A stretch of DNA of 45,615 nt from IMG/VR virus record IMGVR_UViG_3300047157_000012, positions 1 to 45,615 of that record. One strand, given 5' to 3'. This document shows, in pieces, positions 14,856 to 24,445 of the stretch. Source of the DNA: a virus. Numbering within the stretch: the first letter of the stretch is position 1; every line of letters begins with the position of its first letter. Made by a program: the position numbers and the translations under genes. The notes beneath the pieces are model-generated. The model saw only the letters and a program-made list of their open reading frames with translations, was not told the DNA's origin and ran no database searches.

Positions 14856-15929
14856 ATGGCATTTGCATCCGCAAGCGGATATACAAACTTACCGAATGGT
14901 AACTTTAGTTCCGTAATTTATTCTAAAAAAGTACAACTTGCATTCCGCAAGTCCACAGTTTGTGGCGACATAACTAACTCTGATTATTTCGGTGAAATTG
15001 CATCGCAAGGTGACACTGTAAAAATTATCAAAGAACCTGAAGTAAGCGTATCAGCATACAAGCGTGGCACAACTATTGCTGCACAAGATTTAGCTGATGC
15101 TGATTTCTCACTTGTTGTAGATAAAGCAAACTACTTTGCATTTAAAATCGACGACATCGAAGAAGCACACTCTCATGTTAATTTCATGGACATGGCTACC
15201 AATCGTGCGGCTTTCCGCTTGGCTGATCAGCATGACCAAGAAGTATTGGGTTACTTAAGTGGTTATAAACAGTCTGCTCTACATGCTAATGCAGCTGCAG
15301 TCAACGATGCAGTAAATGGAACTAAAGCTAATACAGCTGCTGGTTCAGACGAATTACTTGCAGCTAACAAGCTGAAAAAAGGTGACTTCGGAAACATTAC
15401 TACAACTTCAGCAGGTGATCACTCGATCCCAGTTGCAGCACGTTTACCAGGAGCAACTGCTCTACCAACAGCATACGTATCACCAGCAATGTTGATTTCA
15501 CGTATGGGTCGTTTGTTAGATCAGAACCAAGTAGACACTGCAGGTAGATGGCTAGTACTTGATCCTATCATGATGGAAGTCCTTCGTGATGAAGATTCAC
15601 GTTTGTTTAACGCAGACTTCGGTGAGTCAGGTGGATTACGTAACGGTCTAGTCTTGAACAACTTCCACGGCTTCCGTGTATATACTTCAAGTAACTTACC
15701 TTCAGTAGGTACTGGTGCAGGAACTACAAACACAGCTAACCAAAATGCTAACTACGGTGTTATCGTAGCTGGTCATGATTCAGCTGTAGCAACTGCAGAG
15801 CAAATCAACAAAACAGAAACATACCGTGATCCAGATTCATTCGCTGATATCTGCCGTGGTATGCATCTTTACGGACGCAAGATCTTACGTCCAGAAGCGT
15901 TGGTCACAGCTAAATATAACTTAGCATAA
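14856..15929 (+). CDS. Major capsid protein (HK97-fold type)
   Basis: 357 residues. The protein has an N-terminal arm (FASASGYTNLPNGNFSSVIY), then STVCGDITNSDYFGEIASQG, GDTVKIIKEPEVSVSAY and the LADADFSLVVDKANYFAFKI, DDIEEAHSHVNFMD pattern seen in major capsid proteins of several marine phages. A C-terminal part with RDPDSFADICRGMHLYGRKI follows. It has its own promoter, a strong ribosome binding site and a terminator-like hairpin directly downstream, so it is likely made in great excess. It follows the scaffold gene. Confidence 0.85.
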   Translation: MAFASASGYTNLPNGNFSSVIYSKKVQLAFRKSTVCGDITNSDYFGEIASQGDTVKIIKEPEVSVSAYKRGTTIAAQDLADADFSLVVDKANYFAFKIDDIEEAHSHVNFMDMATNRAAFRLADQHDQEVLGYLSGYKQSALHANAAAVNDAVNGTKANTAAGSDELLAANKLKKGDFGNITTTSAGDHSIPVAARLPGATALPTAYVSPAMLISRMGRLLDQNQVDTAGRWLVLDPIMMEVLRDEDSRLFNADFGESGGLRNGLVLNNFHGFRVYTSSNLPSVGTGAGTTNTANQNANYGVIVAGHDSAVATAEQINKTETYRDPDSFADICRGMHLYGRKILRPEALVTAKYNLA

Positions 15930-15940
15930 TAAAATACTTT

Positions 15941-15975
15941 AAGGGGGCTGGCTTAGTGTTAGCCCCTTTATATAC
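15941..15975 (+). terminator. Rho-independent terminator after the capsid gene
   Basis: AAGGGG(G)CT at 15941-15949 pairs with AGCCCCTT at 15961-15968, with an 11-base loop and one bulged G, followed by a T-rich TTATATA. It starts 12 bases after the capsid stop. Because tail genes follow on the same strand, it probably acts as a partial terminator that lowers tail gene expression relative to capsid. Confidence 0.65.
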
Positions 15976-15999
15976 ATTTAAAATCTCGTAGGAAATGAC

Positions 16000-16686
16000 A
16001 TGGCGACTTATATAAACCTAGTGAATGAATTACTTCGTCGTCTTAACGAGGTTGAAATTGGTGAGGCAGATTTTGCTACAACTAAAAACGTACAATCACT
16101 GGCTAAAGATTCTATTAATTCTTCTATACGTGAAATACTACAAGAGGCTCAAGAGTGGCCCTTCACGTTAGTAACCTATGAACAAACACTATCAGTAGGT
16201 ACGAAGACTTACGATTTCCCTTCAGACTATTCAAAAGCTGATTGGGAATCTTTTTATTTAAAAAATACTAATACAACAGATCCAGGTGTTTTAAAACCAT
16301 TATCATATGAACAGTACTTGTCAACTCGTAGAGCTGATGATGATACTTCTGGTACAGATGGTTATACAAAACCTTTAAATGTTTATAAGACACAAGAAGA
16401 AAAGTTTGGTGTTACTCCAGTACCTGATGTAGCTTACGTTATTGAATATAAATACTGGAAGTTTCCAAACGATTTATCTTTAAGTACTGATGTGTGTATT
16501 ATACCTGATAGATTTAAACATGTTATTATTGATGGTGCTATGATGTACTTAATGCACTTTAGATCTAATGAACAATCAGCACAATTACACAAGGACAAGT
16601 TTAAAGTAGGTATTAAGTCTATGAGAAGACTTGTTGTAGATAGTAAAGACTCTCTTTTATCTACTGTATATACCAAAAGGTTCTAA
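16000..16686 (+). CDS. Tail tubular protein A-like adaptor
   Basis: 228 residues, close to the size of T7 gp11-like tail tube adaptors. INLVNELLRRLNEVEI at the start and DSINSSIREILQEAQEWPFT, then KTYDFPSDYSKADWESFYL, match the gatekeeper or adaptor proteins that bind below the portal in podoviruses. A TAGGAA ribosome binding site lies upstream of the ATG. It is followed by a nozzle-like gene, the usual T7-type order. No catalytic motif expected. Confidence 0.72.
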   Translation: MATYINLVNELLRRLNEVEIGEADFATTKNVQSLAKDSINSSIREILQEAQEWPFTLVTYEQTLSVGTKTYDFPSDYSKADWESFYLKNTNTTDPGVLKPLSYEQYLSTRRADDDTSGTDGYTKPLNVYKTQEEKFGVTPVPDVAYVIEYKYWKFPNDLSLSTDVCIIPDRFKHVIIDGAMMYLMHFRSNEQSAQLHKDKFKVGIKSMRRLVVDSKDSLLSTVYTKRF

Positions 16687-16711
16687 TGTAATAACTAAGA
16701 GTTTTGGCTAA

Positions 16712-18253
16712 ATGGCAGATAAATTAAGTACATACCTGTCAGTTTGTGCTGGAGGGTTAATCACTAACGTAGATCCCTTAACTCAAGCCTCTGGCTTATC
16801 TGGTAGTGCTATACGTATGATTAACTATGAACCTGCCCTATCGGGTGGGTATCGTCGTATCAGTGGTTACTCTAATGACTATGGTACTGTTCCCGGAACA
16901 GGCCCTGTATTAGGACTAACAGTAAACGGCAACTTACACGATGGTATATTTGCATGTAGAAAACCTACATCGGGTCATGATTACTTATATAGATGGCAAG
17001 ACTCTAGTGACTCTTGGGTAGCTATACCTGAAGCTGGTAATCCTAATATGACTAACGTATCTAGGATTAGATTTACTAGTTATAATTGGTCAGGCGAAGT
17101 AATACTTCTTACTGATGGGGTAAATCCAGCCGCAACTTATGACGGAACTAATTACGTACAGATAACTCACACTCAAGCACCTAATAATCCTAAGTATTCA
17201 GAAGAGTTTGCCTCTCATGCATTCTTATGTGGTGATTCATCTGAACCGTTTAACTTATTTTTTAGTGCACCTTTAAATGCTACAGATTTTAGTCCTGCTA
17301 ATGGTGCTGGTGTTATTAATGTAGGTTACACTATAACAGCAATTAAAAAGTTCCGTAATCAATTATATATTTTTGGTGCTAATAATATAAAAAGATTAAC
17401 AGGTAATAATGCGGCTAACTTTGTATTAGAAAATGTTACTTCAAATATGGGTTGCCTTGCTCCTGATTCTGTGGTAGAATTTGGTGGTGACTTACTTTTC
17501 TTAGGGCCTGATGGTATACGTCCTGTTTCTGGTACTGATAAAATTGGTGATGTTGAACTCGCTACAGTTTCTAAAGAAATACAGTCTATATTCGATAACT
17601 ATTATCTATCAGAACAAATAGAAGATGTAGCTATTGTAGTACTTAGGAAGAAGTCACAGTTTAGATTCTTCTTTAAAAACGATGCTTCTCTATCTTTAAT
17701 AGGTGGTATACGTAAGAGTCAGAATAAGCAGAGTATTTTTGAGTATAGTCAGCTTACTGGTATGGAAGCAAATTGTGTAGCTAGTGGATACATAGGACAA
17801 TTTGAACATGTAATACATGGAGATGGTTCTGGTAGAGTACATAGACAAGAAAAAGGTAATAGCTTTGGTGGTAACTCTATCTTTAGTTTATATCAAACAC
17901 CCTACTACTATATGGAAGACCCAGAAATACGTAAGGTAATACATAAAGTAAACACTTACTTAAAATCAGAGGGTGATACAGAAGTTTTTGTTGGTGTCTC
18001 TTATGACTACGATGACACAGGGACAAGCAACCCTACTAACTATGAGTTTACTACAGAGGGTGCAGCTTCAATTTATGGTACAGCTATATATGGAGCAGGT
18101 GGTATATATGATGGTAATCCCTCACCTAAAACACTTACAAATATATCTGGATCAGGTAACTCTGTTTCGATAAGTTACGTTACGAATAATACAAATGCAA
18201 GTCATACTATACAGGCAGTAGCCTTGACGTATGAGACAGCCGACAGGAGATAA
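16712..18253 (+). CDS. Tail tubular protein B / nozzle-like protein
   Basis: 513 residues. It begins with LSVCAGGLITNVDPLTQASG and INYEPALSGGYRRISGYSN, the characteristic opening of marine podovirus tail tube or nozzle proteins. Beta-rich repeats follow (FASHAFLCGDSSEPFNLFFS, YIFGANNIKRLTGNN, LLFLGPDGIRPVSG), consistent with a propeller-like fold. It is expected to form the lower tail tube and carry the fibre. The fibre gene starts 4 bases after its stop, if the TTG start there is used. Confidence 0.75.
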   Translation: MADKLSTYLSVCAGGLITNVDPLTQASGLSGSAIRMINYEPALSGGYRRISGYSNDYGTVPGTGPVLGLTVNGNLHDGIFACRKPTSGHDYLYRWQDSSDSWVAIPEAGNPNMTNVSRIRFTSYNWSGEVILLTDGVNPAATYDGTNYVQITHTQAPNNPKYSEEFASHAFLCGDSSEPFNLFFSAPLNATDFSPANGAGVINVGYTITAIKKFRNQLYIFGANNIKRLTGNNAANFVLENVTSNMGCLAPDSVVEFGGDLLFLGPDGIRPVSGTDKIGDVELATVSKEIQSIFDNYYLSEQIEDVAIVVLRKKSQFRFFFKNDASLSLIGGIRKSQNKQSIFEYSQLTGMEANCVASGYIGQFEHVIHGDGSGRVHRQEKGNSFGGNSIFSLYQTPYYYMEDPEIRKVIHKVNTYLKSEGDTEVFVGVSYDYDDTGTSNPTNYEFTTEGAASIYGTAIYGAGGIYDGNPSPKTLTNISGSGNSVSISYVTNNTNASHTIQAVALTYETADRR

Positions 18254-18257
18254 TACT

Positions 18258-21200
18258 TTGGCAGGTTACGTAAGACAGTCTTCAGCAGACATAATACCAA
18301 CAGCTACACTTCGTGCAGCACCTATTAACGCCGAGTACAACAAGCTCCGTGATGCATTTGCAGTGTCAAGTGGACACAAACACGATGGATCAATAGGAGA
18401 AGGTGGTTACATTCCTCTTATTGGTGATGTTGACGCACTAAACAAAGTTGTCATAAACACTGCTACTAATCAAGTAGGTGTCTTTGTAGAGGTATCTTCA
18501 GCCGCAGTAGAACAAATACGCTTCTCTGATGGGGCTATTATACCTGTAATAACTAATGATATAGACTTAGGTACATCTGGTTTAGAGTTTAAAGATTTAT
18601 ACTTAGATGGTACAGCACATATAGATACACTAGATGTAGATATTAATGGTGCAGTTGCAGGTACGTTTACTATAGGAAGTACATTAGGTGTTACTGGAAC
18701 AACTACCCTAAGCACAGCTAATATAACTACAGGTGTTATTACTTCTGTAGACATAAACTCTGGTGCTATAGATAACGTAACTATAGGTGGTACAACTGCT
18801 GGTGCTGGTTCATTTACTACACTAAGTGCTACAGGTACTTCTACTCTGGCTACTGTAGATATTAATGCAGGTGCTATTGATGGTACAACTATTGGTGCTT
18901 CATCAGCTTCACCTGCTACTGTAACAGACCTAACAGCTACAGGAACATCAACATTAACTACTGTAGACATTAATGCAGGTAACATAGACAATACAGTTAT
19001 AGGTGCATCAACAGCCGTTGCTGGTAGCTTTACTACAGTCTCTACATCTGGTCAGGCTACACTAGCTACTGTAGATATAAACGGTGGTAATATTGATGGT
19101 ACTATTATTGGTGCTTCTACTACAGCCGCAATAACAGGTACAACTATTACAGGCTCAAGTCTTGTAGGCCCACTTACAGGTAACGTAACAGGTAATATCA
19201 CAGGTAACGTTACTGGTAATCTTACAGGCAATGTAACAGGTAATGTAACTGCAGGGTCAGGTTTATCTACATTTAACAATGTAACTGTAAACGGTACACT
19301 AGATGTTACAGGTACAACTATTGCTAATGTTACTGATCCAACCAGTGCTCAAGATGCGGCTACAAAGAACTATGTAGATACTGCAGATGCACTAAAGCTT
19401 AACCTGTCTGGTGGAACTATGTCAGGTGCTATTGCTATGGGCGGTAGTAAAGTAACAGGTTTAGGTGCTCCAAGTGCTTCAACAGATGCCGCTACTAAGG
19501 GATATGTAGACACTGAGGTATCTGCTTTAGTTGACTCATCTCCTGATGCACTAAACACTCTTAACGAGTTAGCTGCGGCAATCAATGACGATGCAAACTT
19601 CTCAACTACTATTACTAATTCTATAGCTACTAAGTTACCCCTTGCAGGTGGAACACTAACTGGTGATATTGTAATGGGTACTAACGCTGTAACATCTACA
19701 GCTAACCCTGCAACAAATGATGAGCTATCTCGTAAAGGTTATGTAGATGCACAAGATGCTACTAAGTTAAACTTATCAGGTGGCACTATGTCTGGTGCTA
19801 TAGCTATGGGTACAAGTAAGATAACTGGACTAGGTGATCCTACTGCTAATCAAGATGGTGCTACTAAGAACTACGTTGACACAACTGCCTTACTAAAATC
19901 AGGTGGTACTATGGCATCTGCTATAGCTATGGGTGACAATAAGATTACTGGATTAGGTACACCTACTGCTAATGCTGATGCGGCTACAAAACTGTATGTT
20001 GATAGTATCGCAGGTTCTAATACTGCGGCGGCGGCAAGTGCTACTCAAGCGGCTACTTCAGCTACCAATGCGGCAACATCAGCTACAAACTCAGGTAACT
20101 CAGCAACAGCTGCGGCTACCAGTGCTACTAATGCCGCTAATTCTTATGATGACTTTGACGACAGATACTTAGGTGCTAAATCATCTGCTCCTTCAGTAGA
20201 CAATGACGGTGACGCTTTAATAGCAGGTGCATTGTACTTTAATACTACAAGTAACATTATGTTTGTTCGTAGTGGATCAGGTGGTTGGCAAGCGGCAGGT
20301 TCATCAGTTAATGGTACATCTGGTCGTAACACATATACTGCTACATCAGGACAGACTACGTTCTCTGCAACATACGATGTAGGCTACGTAGATGTCTTCC
20401 TTAATGGTGTAAAACTTTTAGTTGGTACAGACGTAACAGCTACAAGTGGTTCTACTGTAGTACTAAGTGTAGGTGCTACTGCAGGTGATATTATTGACAT
20501 CGTAGGTTATGGTACATTCCAACTTGCAGATCACTACAGTAAGACTGCGGCAGATGCTAGGTTCTTAGGTCTAGCTGGTGGCACTATGACAGGTGACATT
20601 GATGGTAACGGCAATAAAGTTTTATTCGGTAACGTATATTCTCAATTATCAGACCTACCAAGTGCATCAACTTATCACGGTATGTTTGCTCATGTTCATG
20701 CAACAGGTAAAGGTTACTTCGCACATGCAGGTAGCTGGATTCCATTAGCTAATGATACAGAAAAACTAAACTTATCTGGCGGTACTATGACAGGTAACTT
20801 AGACGTTGGTGGATCAGTTGAGTTTGATAGCTTATCTGGTACAGGCTCTGTGTCTATTACAAACATACTTGATGAAGATAACATGGCATCTAACAGTGCA
20901 ACAGCACTAGCCACACAACAGTCTATCAAAGCTTATACAGACACAGCTATTGCTAACCTTGTAGATAGCTCACCGGGTTCTCTTAATACACTTAATGAGT
21001 TAGCCGCAGCTTTAAACGATGATGCATCATTTAGTACTACTATAACAAACTCTATTGCTACTAAACTACCCCTAGCTGGTGGCACTATGACAGGTGACAT
21101 TAGCTTTGGTGACAACGATAAGGTTATATTAGGTGCTGGGTCTGATGCAAACATTAGGCATGATGGTGGAAATACAAAGTTTAGCCATACAGGGAGCGGA

Positions 21201-23129
21201 GGTTTATACTTAGGTGCAGACACCCTAGCACTGCAAAATGGGGCGCACAATGAGACTTATTTATCTGCTAGTGTTAATGGTGCTGTTTCTTTGCGTTATG
21301 ACAACGCAGAAAAATTAGCCACAACATCAACAGGCATAGACGTAACTGGCAAAGTGACATCCACAGGACTAATTGGGAATAATACAAACTTTGACATTGT
21401 TCAAAACACTAGCGATGGCTCAGACAACAAAAGAACGAGAATTGGTGGCGGTGGCGATGTCGTAAGTTCACGAGGCGCTATGATCGAGATGTCTGGTAAT
21501 GAGCATGGTAACGGAGGTATGCTTTTACTAAAATCTGGCCATGGTGGGGCATACAGTCAAATCAGGTCTTATACATCTGATACAGAACGTATGCGCATCG
21601 ACTCATCAGGTAACTTATTGGTGGGTACTACTACTGCAGGTGTTGCATCTTCTAGTAGTGTTCAGGGCGTTCAGATTGCTCCTACTACCTTATCCGTTGC
21701 AAGAAGCGGTGGGCAAGTTGCTTTTTTTAATAGACAAACAAACGATGGTGATATTGTAGACTTCCGCAAAAACGGCTCAACTGTAGGTAGTATTGGTACT
21801 GCTAACAGTGGTGACTTGTATATTGGCAACGATGATACAACATTATTATTTGCAGGTGGTTCTGATGCAATAATTCCTAGAGGTACAGCAGGTGCAACTA
21901 GAGATGGGGCTATTGATTTAGGCTTATCTTCTCACCGCTTCAAAGACCTTCACCTCTCAGGCTTGGCTTATACTAATAAAGTTGTAACACAAACAGTTTT
22001 TAGGGAAGGTGCAGACGGTTCTGGTCTGCATTTTACTACTAATGCTATTTACCCAACTGACCAAACTTCTGCTATTTCTAACGGAACAGAATCGTTAGGT
22101 GCGTCAGGCTATTGCTTCAAAGACCTCTACCTCTCAGGCTCTATAGTTAATCCATCTGGCAACCTAACACTAGATACTTCAGGAAACATGTTTCTTGATG
22201 CAAATGGTAGTTTAATAGTTTTTAGAGATGGTGGGCTTGAATATGGTAGAGTTGGAAATGACTCTAGCAATTTTGTAATCCATTCTTTAGTGAACGATAA
22301 AGACATACAACTTAAGGGACTTGATAACGGCACAGTAGTCACAGCCCTTACCCTTGATATGTCTAATGCAGGTCGTGCTTATTTCAATGCTGGTGCATCT
22401 TTTAATGGCGGAGTAAATTTAACAGATAACGATAGGTTAATTTGCGGAACACATGACGATTTACAGATTTGGCATGATGGTTCTAATAGTTATATTGAAG
22501 ATGCTGGCACTGGTAGCTTAAAAATACAAGCGTCAACTGAATTAAATTTACAACAGACAAATGGTGAATCTTATATTGATATGACTGCAAACGGTGCAGT
22601 AAAAATTTACTACGACAACTCCAAGAAATTTGAAACAACATCAGGTGGAATTTCAGTAACAGGCGATGCTTACGTTTCTAGTGGTAATATTGGGTATGAC
22701 AATGGTAATAGAGTTATGTTTAATAATAACTCACACATTGATTTTGAGATTAATGGTGGGACTGAAGTGCGAATTGAAAGCGATGGAGACTTGCACGTCG
22801 AAGGCAACGTCATTGCTTACTCTACAACAATCTCTGATGAGCGTCTAAAGAAAGACATCGTTAAGATAGACAATGCCTTAGATAAAGTATCACAGCTAAA
22901 TGGTTACACATTTGAATACCTAACTGATGGCAAAAAGTCTGCTGGCGTTATTGCTCAAGAAGTCGAGAAGGTAATGCCAAGTGCAATTACTGAAAGCACA
23001 TTACCCCTCAAAATGGGTGACGACGATAAGACTGAATACAAGACAGTACAATACGACCAACTTCACGGATTAATGATTGAAGCAATTAAAGAATTGAAAG
23101 CTGAAATCGAAGAACTAAAAGCGAGATAA
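18258..23129 (+). CDS. Very large tail fibre with S74 intramolecular chaperone
   Basis: 1623 residues from TTG 18258, chosen because AGGAG precedes it at a good distance, it avoids overlap with the nozzle gene, and it gives MAGYVRQSSADIIPTA, the usual start of podovirus fibre adaptors. ATG 18231 is the alternative. After the adaptor come many degenerate beta-helix repeats (TVDINAGNID, GNVTGN, GGTMSGAIAMG, DALNTLNELAAAINDDANF) and an Ala-rich coiled coil. The C-terminus is a peptidase S74 chaperone: SDERLKKDI with Ser 1526 and Lys 1531, then GYTFEYLTDGKKSAGVIAQE and a final coiled coil. S74 domains assist trimerisation and cleave themselves off. This protein should contact the host receptor. 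Confidence 0.88.
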   Translation: MAGYVRQSSADIIPTATLRAAPINAEYNKLRDAFAVSSGHKHDGSIGEGGYIPLIGDVDALNKVVINTATNQVGVFVEVSSAAVEQIRFSDGAIIPVITNDIDLGTSGLEFKDLYLDGTAHIDTLDVDINGAVAGTFTIGSTLGVTGTTTLSTANITTGVITSVDINSGAIDNVTIGGTTAGAGSFTTLSATGTSTLATVDINAGAIDGTTIGASSASPATVTDLTATGTSTLTTVDINAGNIDNTVIGASTAVAGSFTTVSTSGQATLATVDINGGNIDGTIIGASTTAAITGTTITGSSLVGPLTGNVTGNITGNVTGNLTGNVTGNVTAGSGLSTFNNVTVNGTLDVTGTTIANVTDPTSAQDAATKNYVDTADALKLNLSGGTMSGAIAMGGSKVTGLGAPSASTDAATKGYVDTEVSALVDSSPDALNTLNELAAAINDDANFSTTITNSIATKLPLAGGTLTGDIVMGTNAVTSTANPATNDELSRKGYVDAQDATKLNLSGGTMSGAIAMGTSKITGLGDPTANQDGATKNYVDTTALLKSGGTMASAIAMGDNKITGLGTPTANADAATKLYVDSIAGSNTAAAASATQAATSATNAATSATNSGNSATAAATSATNAANSYDDFDDRYLGAKSSAPSVDNDGDALIAGALYFNTTSNIMFVRSGSGGWQAAGSSVNGTSGRNTYTATSGQTTFSATYDVGYVDVFLNGVKLLVGTDVTATSGSTVVLSVGATAGDIIDIVGYGTFQLADHYSKTAADARFLGLAGGTMTGDIDGNGNKVLFGNVYSQLSDLPSASTYHGMFAHVHATGKGYFAHAGSWIPLANDTEKLNLSGGTMTGNLDVGGSVEFDSLSGTGSVSITNILDEDNMASNSATALATQQSIKAYTDTAIANLVDSSPGSLNTLNELAAALNDDASFSTTITNSIATKLPLAGGTMTGDISFGDNDKVILGAGSDANIRHDGGNTKFSHTGSGGLYLGADTLALQNGAHNETYLSASVNGAVSLRYDNAEKLATTSTGIDVTGKVTSTGLIGNNTNFDIVQNTSDGSDNKRTRIGGGGDVVSSRGAMIEMSGNEHGNGGMLLLKSGHGGAYSQIRSYTSDTERMRIDSSGNLLVGTTTAGVASSSSVQGVQIAPTTLSVARSGGQVAFFNRQTNDGDIVDFRKNGSTVGSIGTANSGDLYIGNDDTTLLFAGGSDAIIPRGTAGATRDGAIDLGLSSHRFKDLHLSGLAYTNKVVTQTVFREGADGSGLHFTTNAIYPTDQTSAISNGTESLGASGYCFKDLYLSGSIVNPSGNLTLDTSGNMFLDANGSLIVFRDGGLEYGRVGNDSSNFVIHSLVNDKDIQLKGLDNGTVVTALTLDMSNAGRAYFNAGASFNGGVNLTDNDRLICGTHDDLQIWHDGSNSYIEDAGTGSLKIQASTELNLQQTNGESYIDMTANGAVKIYYDNSKKFETTSGGISVTGDAYVSSGNIGYDNGNRVMFNNNSHIDFEINGGTEVRIESDGDLHVEGNVIAYSTTISDERLKKDIVKIDNALDKVSQLNGYTFEYLTDGKKSAGVIAQEVEKVMPSAITESTLPLKMGDDDKTEYKTVQYDQLHGLMIEAIKELKAEIEELKAR
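19179..19250 (+). repeat. Six 12-bp units inside the fibre gene (GN-V/I/L-T repeats)
   Basis: Six degenerate 12-base units coding for GNVT, GNIT, GNVT, GNLT, GNVT, GNVT. Third-position differences show that the amino acid pattern, not the DNA, is kept. This fits a triple-stranded beta-helix or spiral shaft of the fibre. Such repeats can expand or contract by slippage. Confidence 0.7.
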
Positions 23130-23132
23130 CAC

Positions 23133-24104
23133 ATGACGTTACCATCTAGCGGACAGATATCTTTAAATGACGTAAATGTAGAGCTTGGCCTAAGTGGTAC
23201 AGCACAAATCACCATGAATGACAGTGCTGTAAGAACTCTATTTGATGATGCTGATGGTCAAATTGCTATGTCTCAAGGTCATGGTAAGGCTAATGCACAG
23301 TATATTTCAGCATCTGGTGGTACAACATCTACTTCTGGTGGTTATAAATATCATGTCTTTACTTCGTCAGGTACATTTACTGTCAGCTCTATTGGAAATG
23401 CCGCAGGTTCAAACACCCTACAGTATCTTGTAGTAGCTGGTGGAGGGGGCGGTGGTACAGCTCACGGCGGTGGCGGTGGTGCTGGCGGTTACAGGACAGG
23501 TTCTGCTAACTCTTCTGCTCAAGGATATAGTATTACTATAGGTGCTGGCGGTAACGGCGGTGGTTATTTATCATCAGGTAGCAATGGTTCTAACAGTTCT
23601 GGCTTTGGTTTGACCTCAACTGGCGGCGGTGGCGGTGGTGGTGAAGGCTATAATGGTAACTCTGGGGGTTCTGGTGGTGGAGCATCAGGTGGGCCAGATA
23701 ATAAATCAGGTGGTTCAGGAACTTCAGGTCAAGGTAATAGTGGAGGTAATAGAACTAACAGCTATTATTCTGCTGGTGCTGGCGGTGGAGGCGCAAGTCA
23801 ATCTGGGACTAATCAAACAGGTTATGGTAGCTCTAATGGTACTGCTGGAGGTAATGGTTCTCAGTGGCTAAATGGAACTTACTACGCTGGTGGCGGAGGT
23901 GGTGGTGCTTGGGATTACTCAGGTGGTTCTGGTGGGTCTGGTGGCGGTGCAAATGGTGCTAGTGGAAGCCAACCCTATGCCCCTTCAGCTTCTGCTAACA
24001 CAGGCGGAGGTGGCGGTGGTGGCCGATCTCTTGGTTACGATGGCACTAGATATGGTGGCGGTGGCGGTTCTGGAATTGTTATTGTTCGATACGCTATCTC
24101 TTAA
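23133..24104 (+). CDS. Glycine-rich tail adhesin
   Basis: 323 residues. The first 55 residues (PSSGQISLNDVNVELGLSG, then FDDADGQIAMSQGHGKA) are a common phage tail protein opening. A short beta domain (YHVFTSSGTFTVSS, LQYLVVAGGGGGG) leads into about 190 residues of Gly/Ser/Asn-rich sequence with many runs of 4-6 Gly, and the end is SGIVIVRYAIS. Gly-rich domains of this type form polyglycine-II-like bundles at the tips of some phage fibres, where they bind receptors. It lies 3 bases after the large fibre gene and is probably a tip or receptor-binding protein. Confidence 0.75.
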   Translation: MTLPSSGQISLNDVNVELGLSGTAQITMNDSAVRTLFDDADGQIAMSQGHGKANAQYISASGGTTSTSGGYKYHVFTSSGTFTVSSIGNAAGSNTLQYLVVAGGGGGGTAHGGGGGAGGYRTGSANSSAQGYSITIGAGGNGGGYLSSGSNGSNSSGFGLTSTGGGGGGGEGYNGNSGGSGGGASGGPDNKSGGSGTSGQGNSGGNRTNSYYSAGAGGGGASQSGTNQTGYGSSNGTAGGNGSQWLNGTYYAGGGGGGAWDYSGGSGGSGGGANGASGSQPYAPSASANTGGGGGGGRSLGYDGTRYGGGGGSGIVIVRYAIS

Positions 24105-24117
24105 AGGTAAATAAAAT

Positions 24118-24426
24118 ATGGCACATTACGCAAAGATTATAGAAGGCACAGTTGTAGAGGTAATTGTTGCTGATGAAGATTATATTAGTGAGCTTGAAGG
24201 TACGTGGGTACAAACCTCATACAATAGCAACATAAGAAAAAATTATGCTAGTGTAGGTGGTACTTACGATAGCACTAGAGACGCTTTTATACACCCAAAA
24301 CCATACCCTTCATGGGTATTAAACGAAACTACTTGTCAATGGAATGCACCAGTAGAAATACCTGATATAGAAAACAAATATATTTGGAATGAAGATATTA
24401 CATCTTGGATGTTAGTAGAAGAATGA
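24118..24426 (+). CDS. Conserved tail-region protein of unknown function
   Basis: 102 residues. The protein has AKIIEGTVVEVIVADEDYIS, WVQTSYNSNIRKNYASVGGT and YPSWVLNETTCQWNAP, a pattern repeated in many marine cyanophage and podovirus tail regions. No enzyme motif or membrane segment is visible. Its place between two fibre genes suggests a small fibre-associated or fibre-assembly protein. Confidence 0.75.
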   Translation: MAHYAKIIEGTVVEVIVADEDYISELEGTWVQTSYNSNIRKNYASVGGTYDSTRDAFIHPKPYPSWVLNETTCQWNAPVEIPDIENKYIWNEDITSWMLVEE

Positions 24427-24445
24427 TTTACATAGGAGATCAAAC

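Noticed and set aside
18470-18991. 173-residue Val/Pro/Ser-rich reading frame on the - strand within the fibre gene
   Set aside because: It is a shadow of the repetitive Thr/Gly/Ile fibre coding sequence, without a ribosome binding site or plausible domain.
18258-24104. Diversity-generating retroelement in the fibre genes
   Set aside because: No reverse transcriptase gene and no template repeat were seen; the internal repeats are structural shaft modules.
23242-24114. Val/Leu-rich + strand frames of 63-80 residues inside the glycine-rich adhesin gene
   Set aside because: They arise from GGT/GGC repeats read in another frame (GTG, GTT, GTA codons) and overlap a well-supported gene.
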